Positions 8,701 through 17,321 of a stretch of DNA of 64,000 nucleotides are shown here, in pieces (the first letter of the stretch is position 1; every line of letters starts with the position of its first letter). The DNA is taken from the NCBI GenBank assembly GCA_900546265.1, contig URCA01000014.1:9196-73195 (forward strand), given 5' to 3'. Made by a program: the position numbers and the translations under genes. The stretch comes from an uncultured Oscillospiraceae bacterium. Lineage in GTDB: Bacteria; Bacillota; Clostridia; Oscillospirales; Acutalibacteraceae. The notes under the pieces are model-generated. The model saw nothing but the letters and a program-made list of their open reading frames with translations, had not been told where the DNA came from and did not search any database.

Positions 8701-8730
8701 GGGCGACCCCGCATTTCGGCGGGGCCGCCC
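8701..8730 (-). terminator. leftward terminator after the FAD oxidoreductase gene
   Basis: A GC-rich hairpin (stem 8701-8712 and 8719-8730, one mismatch, loop ATTTCG). On the minus strand it is followed by CTTTTCTG. Confidence 0.65.
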
Positions 8731-8785
8731 TGGGAGAGTCAATCGTTGGGGACGAGGAGCATAGACAGGGGGATGTGGAACTCAC
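8723..8785 (-). repeat. partial duplicate of the sigma factor gene's 3' end
   Basis: About 45 bases here closely match 6825-6872, the end of the sigma factor gene and its downstream flank. In the minus frame it reads SMLLVPND then stop, against SMLLIPND in the intact gene. It directly follows the FAD oxidoreductase gene. This looks like the scar of a deleted paralogue or a recombination. The remaining sequence to 8560 shows only a weak open minus frame. Confidence 0.6.
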
Positions 8786-8815
8786 TGTGTATTGACGCGG
8801 GACAGTTTTCCGCTG

Positions 8816-10099
8816 TCAGCCGAATAGGGACACGCCGTTTTTCAGCAGCTTCTCCTGTACAGCCGCAGCCGGCAGCTTCCGGGGGGAAATCCGGCTGGCG
8901 GCCGACAGAGCAGCCGCTATCCCCGCGGCCTCCCCCACCGCCATGCAGATATTCATCACCCGGTAGGACGAATGGGCCTTATGTGTGCCGGACAGACAGC
9001 GGCCCGCCACCAACAGATTCTCCACGCCTCTTGGCAGTAGGCAACGGTAGGGAATATCGTAGAGCCGTGTATCCCGAGCCGCCTCCAAATCCTCCGCCTG
9101 TCCGCCCCCGGCGGGGTTATGGGTATCAAAGCAGAAATTGGCGTGGTGCACCACCACATCCGGGAAGGTTCTCCCCGCGGAGATATCCGAAGCCGTCAGC
9201 GTATAGTCGCCCTGGATCCGCCGGGTCTCCCGAAAGCCCGGGGCTTCGGCACTGCCTGTCAGGCGGCAGTTCTCGAAGCCTTTGACACGCTTACGCAGGA
9301 AATCCACCACCTGTTGAATCTGCCCCCGCAGCATCCGATCGGCCCGGGCGATATCCGCCGGGGAGGTACCGTCCACCCGGCAGAGCTGATTGGCGTTGAC
9401 CAGCCGCTCATCCGGTGCTTGACCGCCATATAACCGTACGATGGTCACGTCCGGCGGCAGTTCACCGCAGCGGCTGGCCTGCTCGCACAGCTGCAAGTAA
9501 CTCACCCCGTCCAGCATCGTATCGTCCGCCTCATGCGTGCAAACCAGATCGCTGTGCACCCGATCGATGGTAAAGAGAAGGGAGGCCGGCTGAACCAAGC
9601 TGTCCGATGGGCGCCCCATCTGGTAGGGCGCCCCGGCCAGAGCGGCCGCCGTACCGTCGCCGGTGGCGTCCACCGTCGTCCGGCCCGCTACCCGGGCCAA
9701 CCCGCGCGGCGTGGAGACCACCAGGCCGCGGACGTTCTCACCCGCTTTCCAGACCTCTGCCACCGGTGTCTGCAAATACAGGATGACCCCGTTGTCCTCC
9801 AGCCACTGAGACAGGACATATTTTGCCCTCTCCACATCGTGAGGGATACAGGCGCCGCCCGTATCCAGCAGCCGTCCGATTTCCTCCTGCATGGTTCCGG
9901 CGGCGATCTCTCCCATGCAGGTACGTACATGACCGACCGTCAGGCTGCCGCCCACCGCCCCAAACCGTTCCAAAAGAATGACCCGAGCGCCCTGCCGGGC
10001 CGCCGCCACCGCGGCGCACAGGCCGGCGGGCCCCGCTCCGGCTATCACAACATCACCGCTGTCCAGCAGCGGCAGGCTCTGCACAAATGCCTCTGTCAT
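8816..10099 (-). CDS. FAD-dependent oxidoreductase
   Basis: A 427-residue cytoplasmic flavoprotein resembling the FAD_oxidored (PF12831) type. The N-terminal Rossmann motif is DVVIAGAGPAGLCAAVAAARQG with LLERFGAVGGSLT. A second FAD contact is VDATGDGTAAALAGAP. The C-terminal FAD-binding motif is LLVAGRCLSGTHKAHSSYR. The ATG at 10099 has AAGGAG eight bases upstream; the longer frame lacks one. The gene lies 50 bases downstream of the permease gene and looks like the last member of the carbohydrate operon. Relatives often occur in glycan-degradation loci, but the substrate is unknown. Confidence 0.88.
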   Translation of the reverse strand: MTEAFVQSLPLLDSGDVVIAGAGPAGLCAAVAAARQGARVILLERFGAVGGSLTVGHVRTCMGEIAAGTMQEEIGRLLDTGGACIPHDVERAKYVLSQWLEDNGVILYLQTPVAEVWKAGENVRGLVVSTPRGLARVAGRTTVDATGDGTAAALAGAPYQMGRPSDSLVQPASLLFTIDRVHSDLVCTHEADDTMLDGVSYLQLCEQASRCGELPPDVTIVRLYGGQAPDERLVNANQLCRVDGTSPADIARADRMLRGQIQQVVDFLRKRVKGFENCRLTGSAEAPGFRETRRIQGDYTLTASDISAGRTFPDVVVHHANFCFDTHNPAGGGQAEDLEAARDTRLYDIPYRCLLPRGVENLLVAGRCLSGTHKAHSSYRVMNICMAVGEAAGIAAALSAASRISPRKLPAAAVQEKLLKNGVSLFG

Positions 10100-10149
10100 A
10101 TACCGCGTCTCCTTATGACAGCCGGTGTGTTTTGTCATGCCCCGGCTGG

Positions 10150-11115
10150 TTATTCCACGAGGCCGCTGCGTTCCACGCCTTCCATGAACCAGCGCTGGAG
10201 CAGGAAATAGAGGATGAGCAGCGGCAGCACCGAAATAACGGTGCCGGCCATCACCACGCCGGCGTGGTATTTGGTGGCTTCGGCGGAGGCGGTCAAGTCC
10301 CCCGTCGAGCTGGCGGTCAGGCGGGCGAACATATCGGGCAGCACCTGGGGCAGCAGCCATTTTTTCGGGGTGGTGAGGAAAATGGAGGGTTCGTAGTAGT
10401 CGTTCCAGTGCCAGACGATGGACAGCACCAGGCAGACCAGGATGGTGGATCCCGCCGTGGGCAGGGCGATGCGGAAGAAGGTGACGACCGGGCCCGCCCC
10501 GTCGATATGGGCCGCTTCCTCGATGGATTTTGGAAAGCGGAGGTAATATTGGCGGAACAGGAAGATGAACAGGCCGCCGTTGAGGCCGAAGCCGAAAAAG
10601 GCGGGAACGATGAGGGGCAGGTAGGTATCAAGGATTTTCACGTTCAGCAGCTGTTCCATGGAGGAATAGATGATATACCGGGGGATAATCAGGTTCTGGG
10701 CCGGGATGATGATGGACAGCACCACGAAGGCGAAAATCCATTTGGTGAACCCGTAGGAATACCGGCCCAGACCGTACCCGATGAAGGCGCAGGCCACCAC
10801 GTGGCCCAGGGTGCACAGCAGGGTGACAATGAGGCTGTTCAGGCCGGTGAGGGGCACCTCCAGGGTCTGAAAGGCCAGGGCGTAATTGCCCGGCGACAGC
10901 ACCTTCGGGAACCATTTGACCGTGGCGTCCACGATGTCGTTATAGCTCATCAGGGACCGGGAGATCATGAACAGGAACGGATACAGGAACACGAAGCCCA
11001 GCACGATGAGAAAAAAGTACAGCGCCGCCCTGCCGGCCAGCCACAGGCCGTTCTTGCGCAGGGTGTTTTTCCAGGTTCCCCGGGCGGCGTACGCCTTGAA
11101 ATCCGTCCAATTCAT
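10150..11115 (-). CDS. carbohydrate ABC transporter permease (MalG/CUT1 type)
   Basis: A 321-residue inner-membrane permease with six predicted helices. The EAA loop that docks the ATPase reads SIEEAAHIDGAG. The ATG at 11115 has AAGGAGG seven bases upstream. It pairs with the MalF-type permease at 11207. Loop length and the C-terminal helix match CUT1 permeases, which import oligosaccharides or large glycosides. No ATPase gene is in the window, as is common for Gram-positive CUT1 systems that share MsmK. Confidence 0.92.
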   Translation of the reverse strand: MNWTDFKAYAARGTWKNTLRKNGLWLAGRAALYFFLIVLGFVFLYPFLFMISRSLMSYNDIVDATVKWFPKVLSPGNYALAFQTLEVPLTGLNSLIVTLLCTLGHVVACAFIGYGLGRYSYGFTKWIFAFVVLSIIIPAQNLIIPRYIIYSSMEQLLNVKILDTYLPLIVPAFFGFGLNGGLFIFLFRQYYLRFPKSIEEAAHIDGAGPVVTFFRIALPTAGSTILVCLVLSIVWHWNDYYEPSIFLTTPKKWLLPQVLPDMFARLTASSTGDLTASAEATKYHAGVVMAGTVISVLPLLILYFLLQRWFMEGVERSGLVE

Positions 11116-11206
11116 AGGGGCCCTCCTTGCAGATGGTGGCATATCCAAGCTCATCCTTTCTCCGCCGTCGGCAAACGGCGCGCACAGACTGAGGAAGCGG
11201 GGCGGT

Positions 11207-12094
11207 TCAGCCCTCCCTGACCCGTTTGGTGGCGGGGTTCAGCAGCAGGAACAGGGCCGCCAGCACCAGGATGACGAACAGAAAGTACAGCCAGCTGACC
11301 GCCGAGGCATATTCGAACTGCGACCATTGGAAGCCCAGCTCGTGGATATAGCCCAGCATCTCGTTGGAGGTATCCAGGAAGCCGGCCACGATGGTGTACA
11401 CCGCGCCCAGCAGCAGGGTGGGCGCCATCATGGGCAGGGAGATGAACCAGAAGCATTCCCACTCGGTGGCCGCATCCACCCGGGCCGCCTCGTAAAAGGA
11501 GCGGGGGATCGCCTGCAGGCCGGCGAGGAAGATGATGATCTGCACCCCCGATTTCCACAAAACCAGGGTGACACGGCTGAGAAATTCGAGAATCACCTGG
11601 GTGACGCCGGGGTTCAAAAAGCGCACCACCTTTTCGGGCAGGAGGATGCCCCGGGCCACCTCCACGGCGTCAGCGTTCATCTGCACGCCCAGCAGCTGCT
11701 GCATGACGAAGCCGGTGCCCAGGATGACCGGCAGGAAAAAGACGGAGCGGAACAGCCCCTTGCCCCGGATGTCCTTGCTCAGCAGGGTGGCGATGAACAG
11801 GGCGAACACCACGATGAGGGGGGTGTTGATGAGGGTATCCTTGGCGATGCTGAGCAGCATGGGGAAAAAGCGGGCGTCCTCCATGAAGGCGACCCGGAAA
11901 TTCTCGAAGCCCGCGAAGACGACCTTCTGGGTGGCGGGATTTTCGATGACGCCGAAGCTCAGGCGCAGGGAATAAAACAGCGGGTACAAAAAGAATACCG
12001 CCGCGCCCACCAGCCAGGGCGATACGAACAGCAGGCAGGTCAGCACGCCCCGCCGTTGAAAGGACACGCCCCTGCGTCTCGGTTTTTCTCTCAT
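11207..12094 (-). CDS. carbohydrate ABC transporter permease (MalF/UgpA type)
   Basis: A 295-residue membrane protein with six predicted helices, the first at about residues 18-40. The EAA loop is SFYEAARVDAATEWE. It lies 91 bases upstream of its partner permease at 10150. The cytoplasmic N-terminus is basic (MREKPRRR). With that partner it forms the first of two permease pairs in this locus. Which of the two solute-binding proteins feeds it cannot be told from sequence. Confidence 0.92.
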   Translation of the reverse strand: MREKPRRRGVSFQRRGVLTCLLFVSPWLVGAAVFFLYPLFYSLRLSFGVIENPATQKVVFAGFENFRVAFMEDARFFPMLLSIAKDTLINTPLIVVFALFIATLLSKDIRGKGLFRSVFFLPVILGTGFVMQQLLGVQMNADAVEVARGILLPEKVVRFLNPGVTQVILEFLSRVTLVLWKSGVQIIIFLAGLQAIPRSFYEAARVDAATEWECFWFISLPMMAPTLLLGAVYTIVAGFLDTSNEMLGYIHELGFQWSQFEYASAVSWLYFLFVILVLAALFLLLNPATKRVREG

Positions 12095-12165
12095 GGCAAT
12101 CCCCCACTCCGCTTATGGTCGTTATTGAATGATGATTGATATAGAGGCGGCGGCCTTTGGTTGCT

Positions 12166-14346
12166 TTATCCGGGCAGTACGCGGTAGCTGCGGGCCGGGA
12201 CGGGTTCGCCGGCTATCCGCGCGTCCTCGTCCCCGGCGTTCACCAGGATCCGGGCGCCGCCGCTGTAGGTGCAGACGGCCAGGTTTTCCCCTGTCCGTTC
12301 ATGGCCGCACAGCCGCTGGCCCTTCAGGCTTTCCCGCAGGGCCGCCCATTCCTGGAGCACGGCGGCGGCCGAATCCTTCTGGTCGGCGTAGCCGGTGGAA
12401 AACAGGGACTCGGCGGCGGTGTCCGTCAGCTTTTCGCTGCTTTCCCCGCTGAGCAGGAAATAGGGCGCCGCGCCGTATTCGAGCCATTTCAGCTTGGTTT
12501 TCTGCAAATCGGGCGACAGGTTGCCGGCGGTCTCCAGGGCGTAGGGAATGCTGCCGTTGACCACCAGGTAATAGAAGGGCACCGATTCGCCCAGCAGGGC
12601 GTAGCCCGACCCGCCCTCCGGCATTTCGGTGAGGAAATCGGCGTAGGGCAGGGCGTAGGCGTTAGCCCGGGGCAGCAACAGCGGCCCCGCCTGCCCGGCC
12701 TTATCCATCAGCGCCCGCAGGGCCTGGAGGGTCTCCTGCCGGGTCATGGCGCTTCCCCGGTTATAATCCTCATACAGCAGCTCCGCCGCCCCGGTGAGCA
12801 GCAGGCCCTTGCCGGAAAAGGCGTCGAAGCCCGCCAGCCGCTTTTCCAGCAGCCGGTACTGGGTATTGGCGTTGAGGAGAAACGCGCTTTCGTCCTCGTT
12901 CACCAGGGTGACGCCCCGCACGTTGACCACGGCGTCCCGCCGCCGCTTGGCGCCGGTTTTCTCGGTGCCGCCGAAGACGACGGGCAATTGCAGCGCCAGG
13001 GTAACCCCGTCGGGGGACAGGGCTTGCAGGCCCCGTTTGCCGCCCACGCCCGCGGCGGCGGACAGGCTGCCCGGCGACACGCCGTAGCCCTCCTTCTGCC
13101 AGCCCAGCAGGGAGGCGGTCAGGCCGTTCCCGGCCGCCCGCAGCTCTTCGAGGATCGTCCCGGCCTCCCGGGCGGTGGTCATGGTCTGATAGCTGGCGCC
13201 CAGCATGCCGCTTTTCGCGGCCCCCATGAGCAGCTCCACATAGGCGCCGCCCTCTGTTTCCGCGCTTTCGGGCAGCAGGCCGGCGGCCAGCAGGTGGCCC
13301 CGAATCGCCCCGGCCATCCAGGAGTAGCCGGCAGGCTCCCCGCCGCTGAAAAAGAACTTGACAGCGAAGTCGTTGCCCCGGGAGGCCTCCTCCACGTGGA
13401 AAACGTCGAAGCCGGCGTCGTTTTTGGTGGAGGTCACCCGGCGGTAGACCGCGCAGGCGTAGACCCGGTGAAGGGGATAGACATAGCCGCTGGGGGCCAG
13501 GGTGATGGCAGCGGAGGCGTCCCCCTCGCAGATGACGGCGGCAAAGGCGGCCTCTCCCCGCTTCATGCCGAAGGCGGGGAGCATCAGGTTGGGGATACGC
13601 TTGGCCCGGTTGTCCTCCAGGTCGTCCAGGCTGAGGTTCCGCGGGCCGTAAACGTCCAGGGTCAGCGGGGTGGTGGAGGGCGGGTTCCCCTCCCCGAAGC
13701 GGTAGAGGGCACCCGCGCCGTCGGGATAGAGCACATAGCCCTTGTCCCCCTGCCCCGCCGCGCCGAAGAAGGGCAGCACGTCCAGGTTGACCAGGTGGTA
13801 CCCCTCCCCTTCCCGCACGCCCTCCAGCGGGACGCGGCAGAGCATCCCGGAGTCGTCCAGGAAGACCTGCAGGGTCAGGGTCAGCTCATAGGCGGGGAAG
13901 GTAAAGGCCAGCTGCACGCCGCCTTTCAGGCCGCTTTCCTGGACAGTGCAGGCGTCCTTGACGTTATCCACGGTGAGGGTGTTGCCGGTGTTCGTATCGG
14001 CAATGACGGCGGAAAACAGGGCGCCGAGGGAATCGGTATTCTCCGTTTGCAGCCCCGTCACCGCAGTCTCCCAGCGGGAGGCGGCGGCCTTATCCTCCAC
14101 GGCGAAGGCATGCCGGGCGCTGTTGTACAGCAGCCGGGCGGCGGCGGTCTCCCCTACCGTCTGATAGGCGTCGGCGCCGTCGAAGGCGCGGGACTGGGCC
14201 TGCGGGGCGTAGGACGCGCCCCGGTAAGAGGCGAAGGCGGCCGGGTCGTAGGCGGGGGCGCGGTTCAGCCGGTTATCCGCCCAGACCGCGCCGACGCCGA
14301 GGGCGCACACCAGCAGGCCGACGCCGATTTTTTTCCATGTTTTCAT
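12166..14346 (-). CDS. DUF5696 domain protein, membrane-anchored or secreted
   Basis: A 726-residue protein. The N-terminal helix (IGVGLLVCALGVGAVWA) is a signal peptide or anchor. The body has a beta-rich N-terminal half (for example YVLYPDGAGALYRFGEGN) and a TIM-barrel-like second half (LTASLLGWQKEGYGVSPGS, then GGKRGLQALSP). This matches my recollection of DUF5696 proteins, which sit beside CUT1 transporters in Paenibacillus and clostridia. The start ATG follows GGGAGG. It lies 14 bases downstream of the NHL-Yip1 gene, so the two are co-transcribed. A glycoside hydrolase-like function is plausible but unproven. The plus-strand gene at 32314 shares the GW-x-GY and GG-x-x-G pattern. Confidence 0.75.
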   Translation of the reverse strand: MKTWKKIGVGLLVCALGVGAVWADNRLNRAPAYDPAAFASYRGASYAPQAQSRAFDGADAYQTVGETAAARLLYNSARHAFAVEDKAAASRWETAVTGLQTENTDSLGALFSAVIADTNTGNTLTVDNVKDACTVQESGLKGGVQLAFTFPAYELTLTLQVFLDDSGMLCRVPLEGVREGEGYHLVNLDVLPFFGAAGQGDKGYVLYPDGAGALYRFGEGNPPSTTPLTLDVYGPRNLSLDDLEDNRAKRIPNLMLPAFGMKRGEAAFAAVICEGDASAAITLAPSGYVYPLHRVYACAVYRRVTSTKNDAGFDVFHVEEASRGNDFAVKFFFSGGEPAGYSWMAGAIRGHLLAAGLLPESAETEGGAYVELLMGAAKSGMLGASYQTMTTAREAGTILEELRAAGNGLTASLLGWQKEGYGVSPGSLSAAAGVGGKRGLQALSPDGVTLALQLPVVFGGTEKTGAKRRRDAVVNVRGVTLVNEDESAFLLNANTQYRLLEKRLAGFDAFSGKGLLLTGAAELLYEDYNRGSAMTRQETLQALRALMDKAGQAGPLLLPRANAYALPYADFLTEMPEGGSGYALLGESVPFYYLVVNGSIPYALETAGNLSPDLQKTKLKWLEYGAAPYFLLSGESSEKLTDTAAESLFSTGYADQKDSAAAVLQEWAALRESLKGQRLCGHERTGENLAVCTYSGGARILVNAGDEDARIAGEPVPARSYRVLPG

Positions 14347-14360
14347 ACGGTTCCTCCCGT

Positions 14361-16412
14361 TCAGCCGCCCAGCGCTTCTAATTCTTTGAGCATTTCCCCG
14401 ACGCTGGTGATCACGTGGGCGCTCAGGCTGACGAACAGCATCAGCAGCGCCGCCGTCAGGGCGATGGCCACCAGGGTGAGCAGCAGCACCAGCACGGTTT
14501 TCCAGAAGCCGTACTGGTTGCTCCGGCTGACGGCCACGCAGACCAGCAGGACGATCCAGACCACCAGCAGCGCCACGGCCATGTGGTAAAACACCGCTTC
14601 CGCCGCGCCGACGGCCCGGGAAACCAGGGTCAGAACCGGCAGCACGACAATGGCGGGGGCCAGGGAATACGACACGTCCAGCAGCAGCTCCTTGCAGGTG
14701 CATTCCCCCAGCTGCAGGGAGGTGACCAGGTAGCACAGCAGGGAGAAGGCCAACACCGGCACCACGATGACCCCCATTTCCAGCGCGAGGCTGGTCTGCT
14801 GGAGGGTGGTGTCCGCCACGGTGTAATTGGTCCAGGCTATTTGCGCCACCCGTAAGAGGCAGACGGCCCCCACCAGCACGAAGGCGGGCAGAACGCCCAG
14901 CCTGCGGCGGACATGCTTGATGCGCTCGAAGGCGCGCACCGGGTGGACCAGGGTGAGAGGAAAGAGCAGCAGGGCGGTTTTCAACCGGCCGGGGCTGCCG
15001 AAATACAGGGCGGTCTCCGCCCGGGCGGCCAGCTTCACCCCCAGGCGGGCCAGCAGCACGACGGCGACGAGGGCGGCCGCGATGCCCAGGACGGTGAGCA
15101 GGAAATACTGCTGGGAAAAGAGGTAGCGCTCCTTCTCAAAGGCCTTGCCGTATTTCTCCTGGGCCCCCGCCAGGCGATATTCGGTCATGGCGGCGGCATA
15201 GTCCTTCTGCTTATAGAGGATATCGCCGATCTTCTCCCGCACCAGCGGATAAGAGGGGGCCAGGGCGCGCACCTCGTGCAGCACGTCCAGCGCCTGAGCG
15301 TAGTCGCCGGAGGCGTACAGCTGGCTGGCCTCGTGGAGGCGGGAGGTGAAGCGGGTAGGCTCGAGCACCTGGATGTTCTGCTGGCCGGCGTCCAGCACGT
15401 AGAGCCGCCCCTCCCCGTCCATGGCGATGGAGGCGATGAGGTCGAAATACCCGGCGGTTTTGCCCTTGCCGCCGAAGACGGCCAGCAGGTTGCCGTCCAT
15501 GTCGTACTGGTAGATCCGGGAGTTGTTTTCCTGGGCCACTGTGACGGTCTGGCGGGCGTCCACGGCGATGTCCGCGAGAATCGGCTCCACCGGCAGGCCG
15601 GTGTCGGCGTCGATCTCCCGCTCGCCATAGCTGCCGGAGGGGAAAATGTTATTGCCGATGCTGTTGATGACCCGGACGTTGTCCTTGCCGCCGGCGCTGA
15701 CGGCGTAAATGCGGCCGTCCTGGTAGTGGATGTTCTGGAAGGAGACGGGCTCCGGCTTGCGCAGCCGCTTTTTCTGCTCCTCGGTGGCGAACATCTGAAT
15801 CAGGCGGTTCTTCAGGCTGAAGCCCAGCTGATTGGCGGCGAAATAGCCCTTGAACTCGTTGTTCGCGTTGAGGGTGAGCAGTTCCTTGCCCATGATGGTG
15901 TACAGGTAGCCGGTGCTGGCGCTGAACAGCACCTTGGTGGGGGTATACAGGTCGATGGAGGTGAGATACCCGGTCTCCGGCTTGCCGAAGGCCTCGATAA
16001 AGGTTCCGTCCGGGGACAGATGGACGATGCGGGCGTTGGAGGAATCGGCGATGAACAGGTGGCCCAGCTCATCCACGAACACCCCTTGAGGCTTGGACAG
16101 GGGAAGACCGCCGGCCTCGGTGATTTCCCGCTTCACCTCGCCGCTGGGACTGAGCACCAGGACGCGGTTGTTGCCGGTATCCGCCACCACCAAATCCCCG
16201 GAGGGGGCGAGAAACAGATCCTGGGGGGCGTTGAGGCTGCGGCCGGTGGAGGCGGTCACCGACAGGGTGCGCACCGGCACGTAGGGCCGCGGAATGGGCC
16301 GCTTCTCCCCGTCGTCCAGCACGTAGTCGGTGGTCACGGCGGCGCTGGCCGCGACACTCAAGCACCACAGAAGCAGGAGAAGCAGGACGGCGGCCCGTTT
16401 ACAAAATCGCAT
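14361..16412 (-). CDS. NHL-repeat / TPR / Yip1-type membrane protein
   Basis: A 683-residue protein with three parts. After a signal sequence (residues 1-24), about residues 55-345 form a beta-propeller of NHL repeats, with repeated motifs such as DLVVADTGNNRVLVLSPSGE and HLFIADSSNARIVHLSPDG. A short TPR-like helical pair follows (SQLYASGDYAQALDVLHEV and KQKDYAAAMTEYRLAG, about 360-420). The last third has one helix near 445 and then five to six membrane helices typical of the Yip1 family. The topology suggests an external propeller tethered to a membrane bundle. It sits between permease pairs, 11 bases from the gene at 16423. Its function is unknown; a glycan sensor or a transporter accessory is possible. 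Confidence 0.82.
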   Translation of the reverse strand: MRFCKRAAVLLLLLLWCLSVAASAAVTTDYVLDDGEKRPIPRPYVPVRTLSVTASTGRSLNAPQDLFLAPSGDLVVADTGNNRVLVLSPSGEVKREITEAGGLPLSKPQGVFVDELGHLFIADSSNARIVHLSPDGTFIEAFGKPETGYLTSIDLYTPTKVLFSASTGYLYTIMGKELLTLNANNEFKGYFAANQLGFSLKNRLIQMFATEEQKKRLRKPEPVSFQNIHYQDGRIYAVSAGGKDNVRVINSIGNNIFPSGSYGEREIDADTGLPVEPILADIAVDARQTVTVAQENNSRIYQYDMDGNLLAVFGGKGKTAGYFDLIASIAMDGEGRLYVLDAGQQNIQVLEPTRFTSRLHEASQLYASGDYAQALDVLHEVRALAPSYPLVREKIGDILYKQKDYAAAMTEYRLAGAQEKYGKAFEKERYLFSQQYFLLTVLGIAAALVAVVLLARLGVKLAARAETALYFGSPGRLKTALLLFPLTLVHPVRAFERIKHVRRRLGVLPAFVLVGAVCLLRVAQIAWTNYTVADTTLQQTSLALEMGVIVVPVLAFSLLCYLVTSLQLGECTCKELLLDVSYSLAPAIVVLPVLTLVSRAVGAAEAVFYHMAVALLVVWIVLLVCVAVSRSNQYGFWKTVLVLLLTLVAIALTAALLMLFVSLSAHVITSVGEMLKELEALGG

Positions 16413-16422
16413 ATGGCTCCTC

Positions 16423-17307
16423 CTATCCCTTGATGCCGGAAAAGGTCATGGTTTCGATGACCCGCCGCTGCATGATGACGAAAATGAGGATGGTGGGCAG
16501 CACCATCAGGAAGGTGCCCACCGCCGCCGCGCCGGCCCGGGCGATGTTGCCGTTTTCGGCCAGGGAGGTCAGCACCAGGGGCAGGGTCTTGCGGGATTCA
16601 TCGGTGATGAACACCAGGGGGGAAAAGTAATCGTTCCAGTTGGAGACGAAAGACAGCACGATGAGGGTGGCCCAGGCCGGGGTGAGCATGGGGAACACCA
16701 ACTTGAAGAAAATCCGTAACTCCCCGCTGCCGTCGATGCGGGCGGCCTCCAGCAGGGAATTGGGGATCTGGTCGCAGAACTGCTTCATCAGGAACAGGTT
16801 ATAGGCCACCGCGATTTTGGGGATAATGAGGGCCCACAGGGTGTTGATGAGGCCCAGGGCGTTGACGATCATGTAATTGGGGATCTGGGTGGCGTGGACG
16901 GGAAAGCTCAGAGCCATGATAATGAGGGTGAACAGGGCGTTGCCGAAGGGCACCCGCTTTTTGGCGAAGCCGTAGGCCGCCAGGGCGCAGACGAGGATGG
17001 TCAGGGCCACCGAGACCACCGTGGTCAGCAGGCTGTTGAACAGATATTTGAGGAAGGGGACGGACGAAGAATCGAAGGCCCCCATCAGATTGGCCCAGTT
17101 ATCCATGGTGGGGTTCTTAACGAAGAACCGGGGCGGGAACAGGAACAGCTCCTCATACGGCTTGAAGGCCGTCACCGCCACGTAGAGAAGCGGCAGGGCC
17201 ATAAACACGGCCAGCACCGCCATGCCGAGATACAGCGCGATTTTCCCCGGCGTTACCACCAGCATATGGGCGCGGCCCAGCCGGATGCGCAGACCTTTCT
17301 GCACCAT
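16423..17307 (-). CDS. carbohydrate ABC transporter permease (MalG/CUT1 type), second system
   Basis: A 294-residue permease with six helices. The EAA loop reads SLLEAARIDGSGELR. The ATG at 17307 is preferred: AGGAGG lies nine bases upstream, whereas a GTG at 17316 overlaps the ribosome site. It is 14 bases downstream of its MalF partner. It differs clearly from the permease at 10150, so this is a second transporter rather than a duplicate copy. Confidence 0.92.
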   Translation of the reverse strand: MVQKGLRIRLGRAHMLVVTPGKIALYLGMAVLAVFMALPLLYVAVTAFKPYEELFLFPPRFFVKNPTMDNWANLMGAFDSSSVPFLKYLFNSLLTTVVSVALTILVCALAAYGFAKKRVPFGNALFTLIIMALSFPVHATQIPNYMIVNALGLINTLWALIIPKIAVAYNLFLMKQFCDQIPNSLLEAARIDGSGELRIFFKLVFPMLTPAWATLIVLSFVSNWNDYFSPLVFITDESRKTLPLVLTSLAENGNIARAGAAAVGTFLMVLPTILIFVIMQRRVIETMTFSGIKG

Positions 17308-17321
17308 GATTCCCACCTCCT

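Noticed and set aside
8555..8785. A 76-codon minus frame over the sigma 3'-end scar
   Set aside because: No ribosome site; the frame differs from that of the recognisable duplicated codons. A decayed remnant is possible but not supportable.
12157..14589. An 810-codon open frame on the plus strand opposite the DUF5696 gene
   Set aside because: GC-rich codon usage creates long antisense frames here. It has no ribosome site, has biased Gly/Gln/His composition and lies over a gene with a clear start and family.
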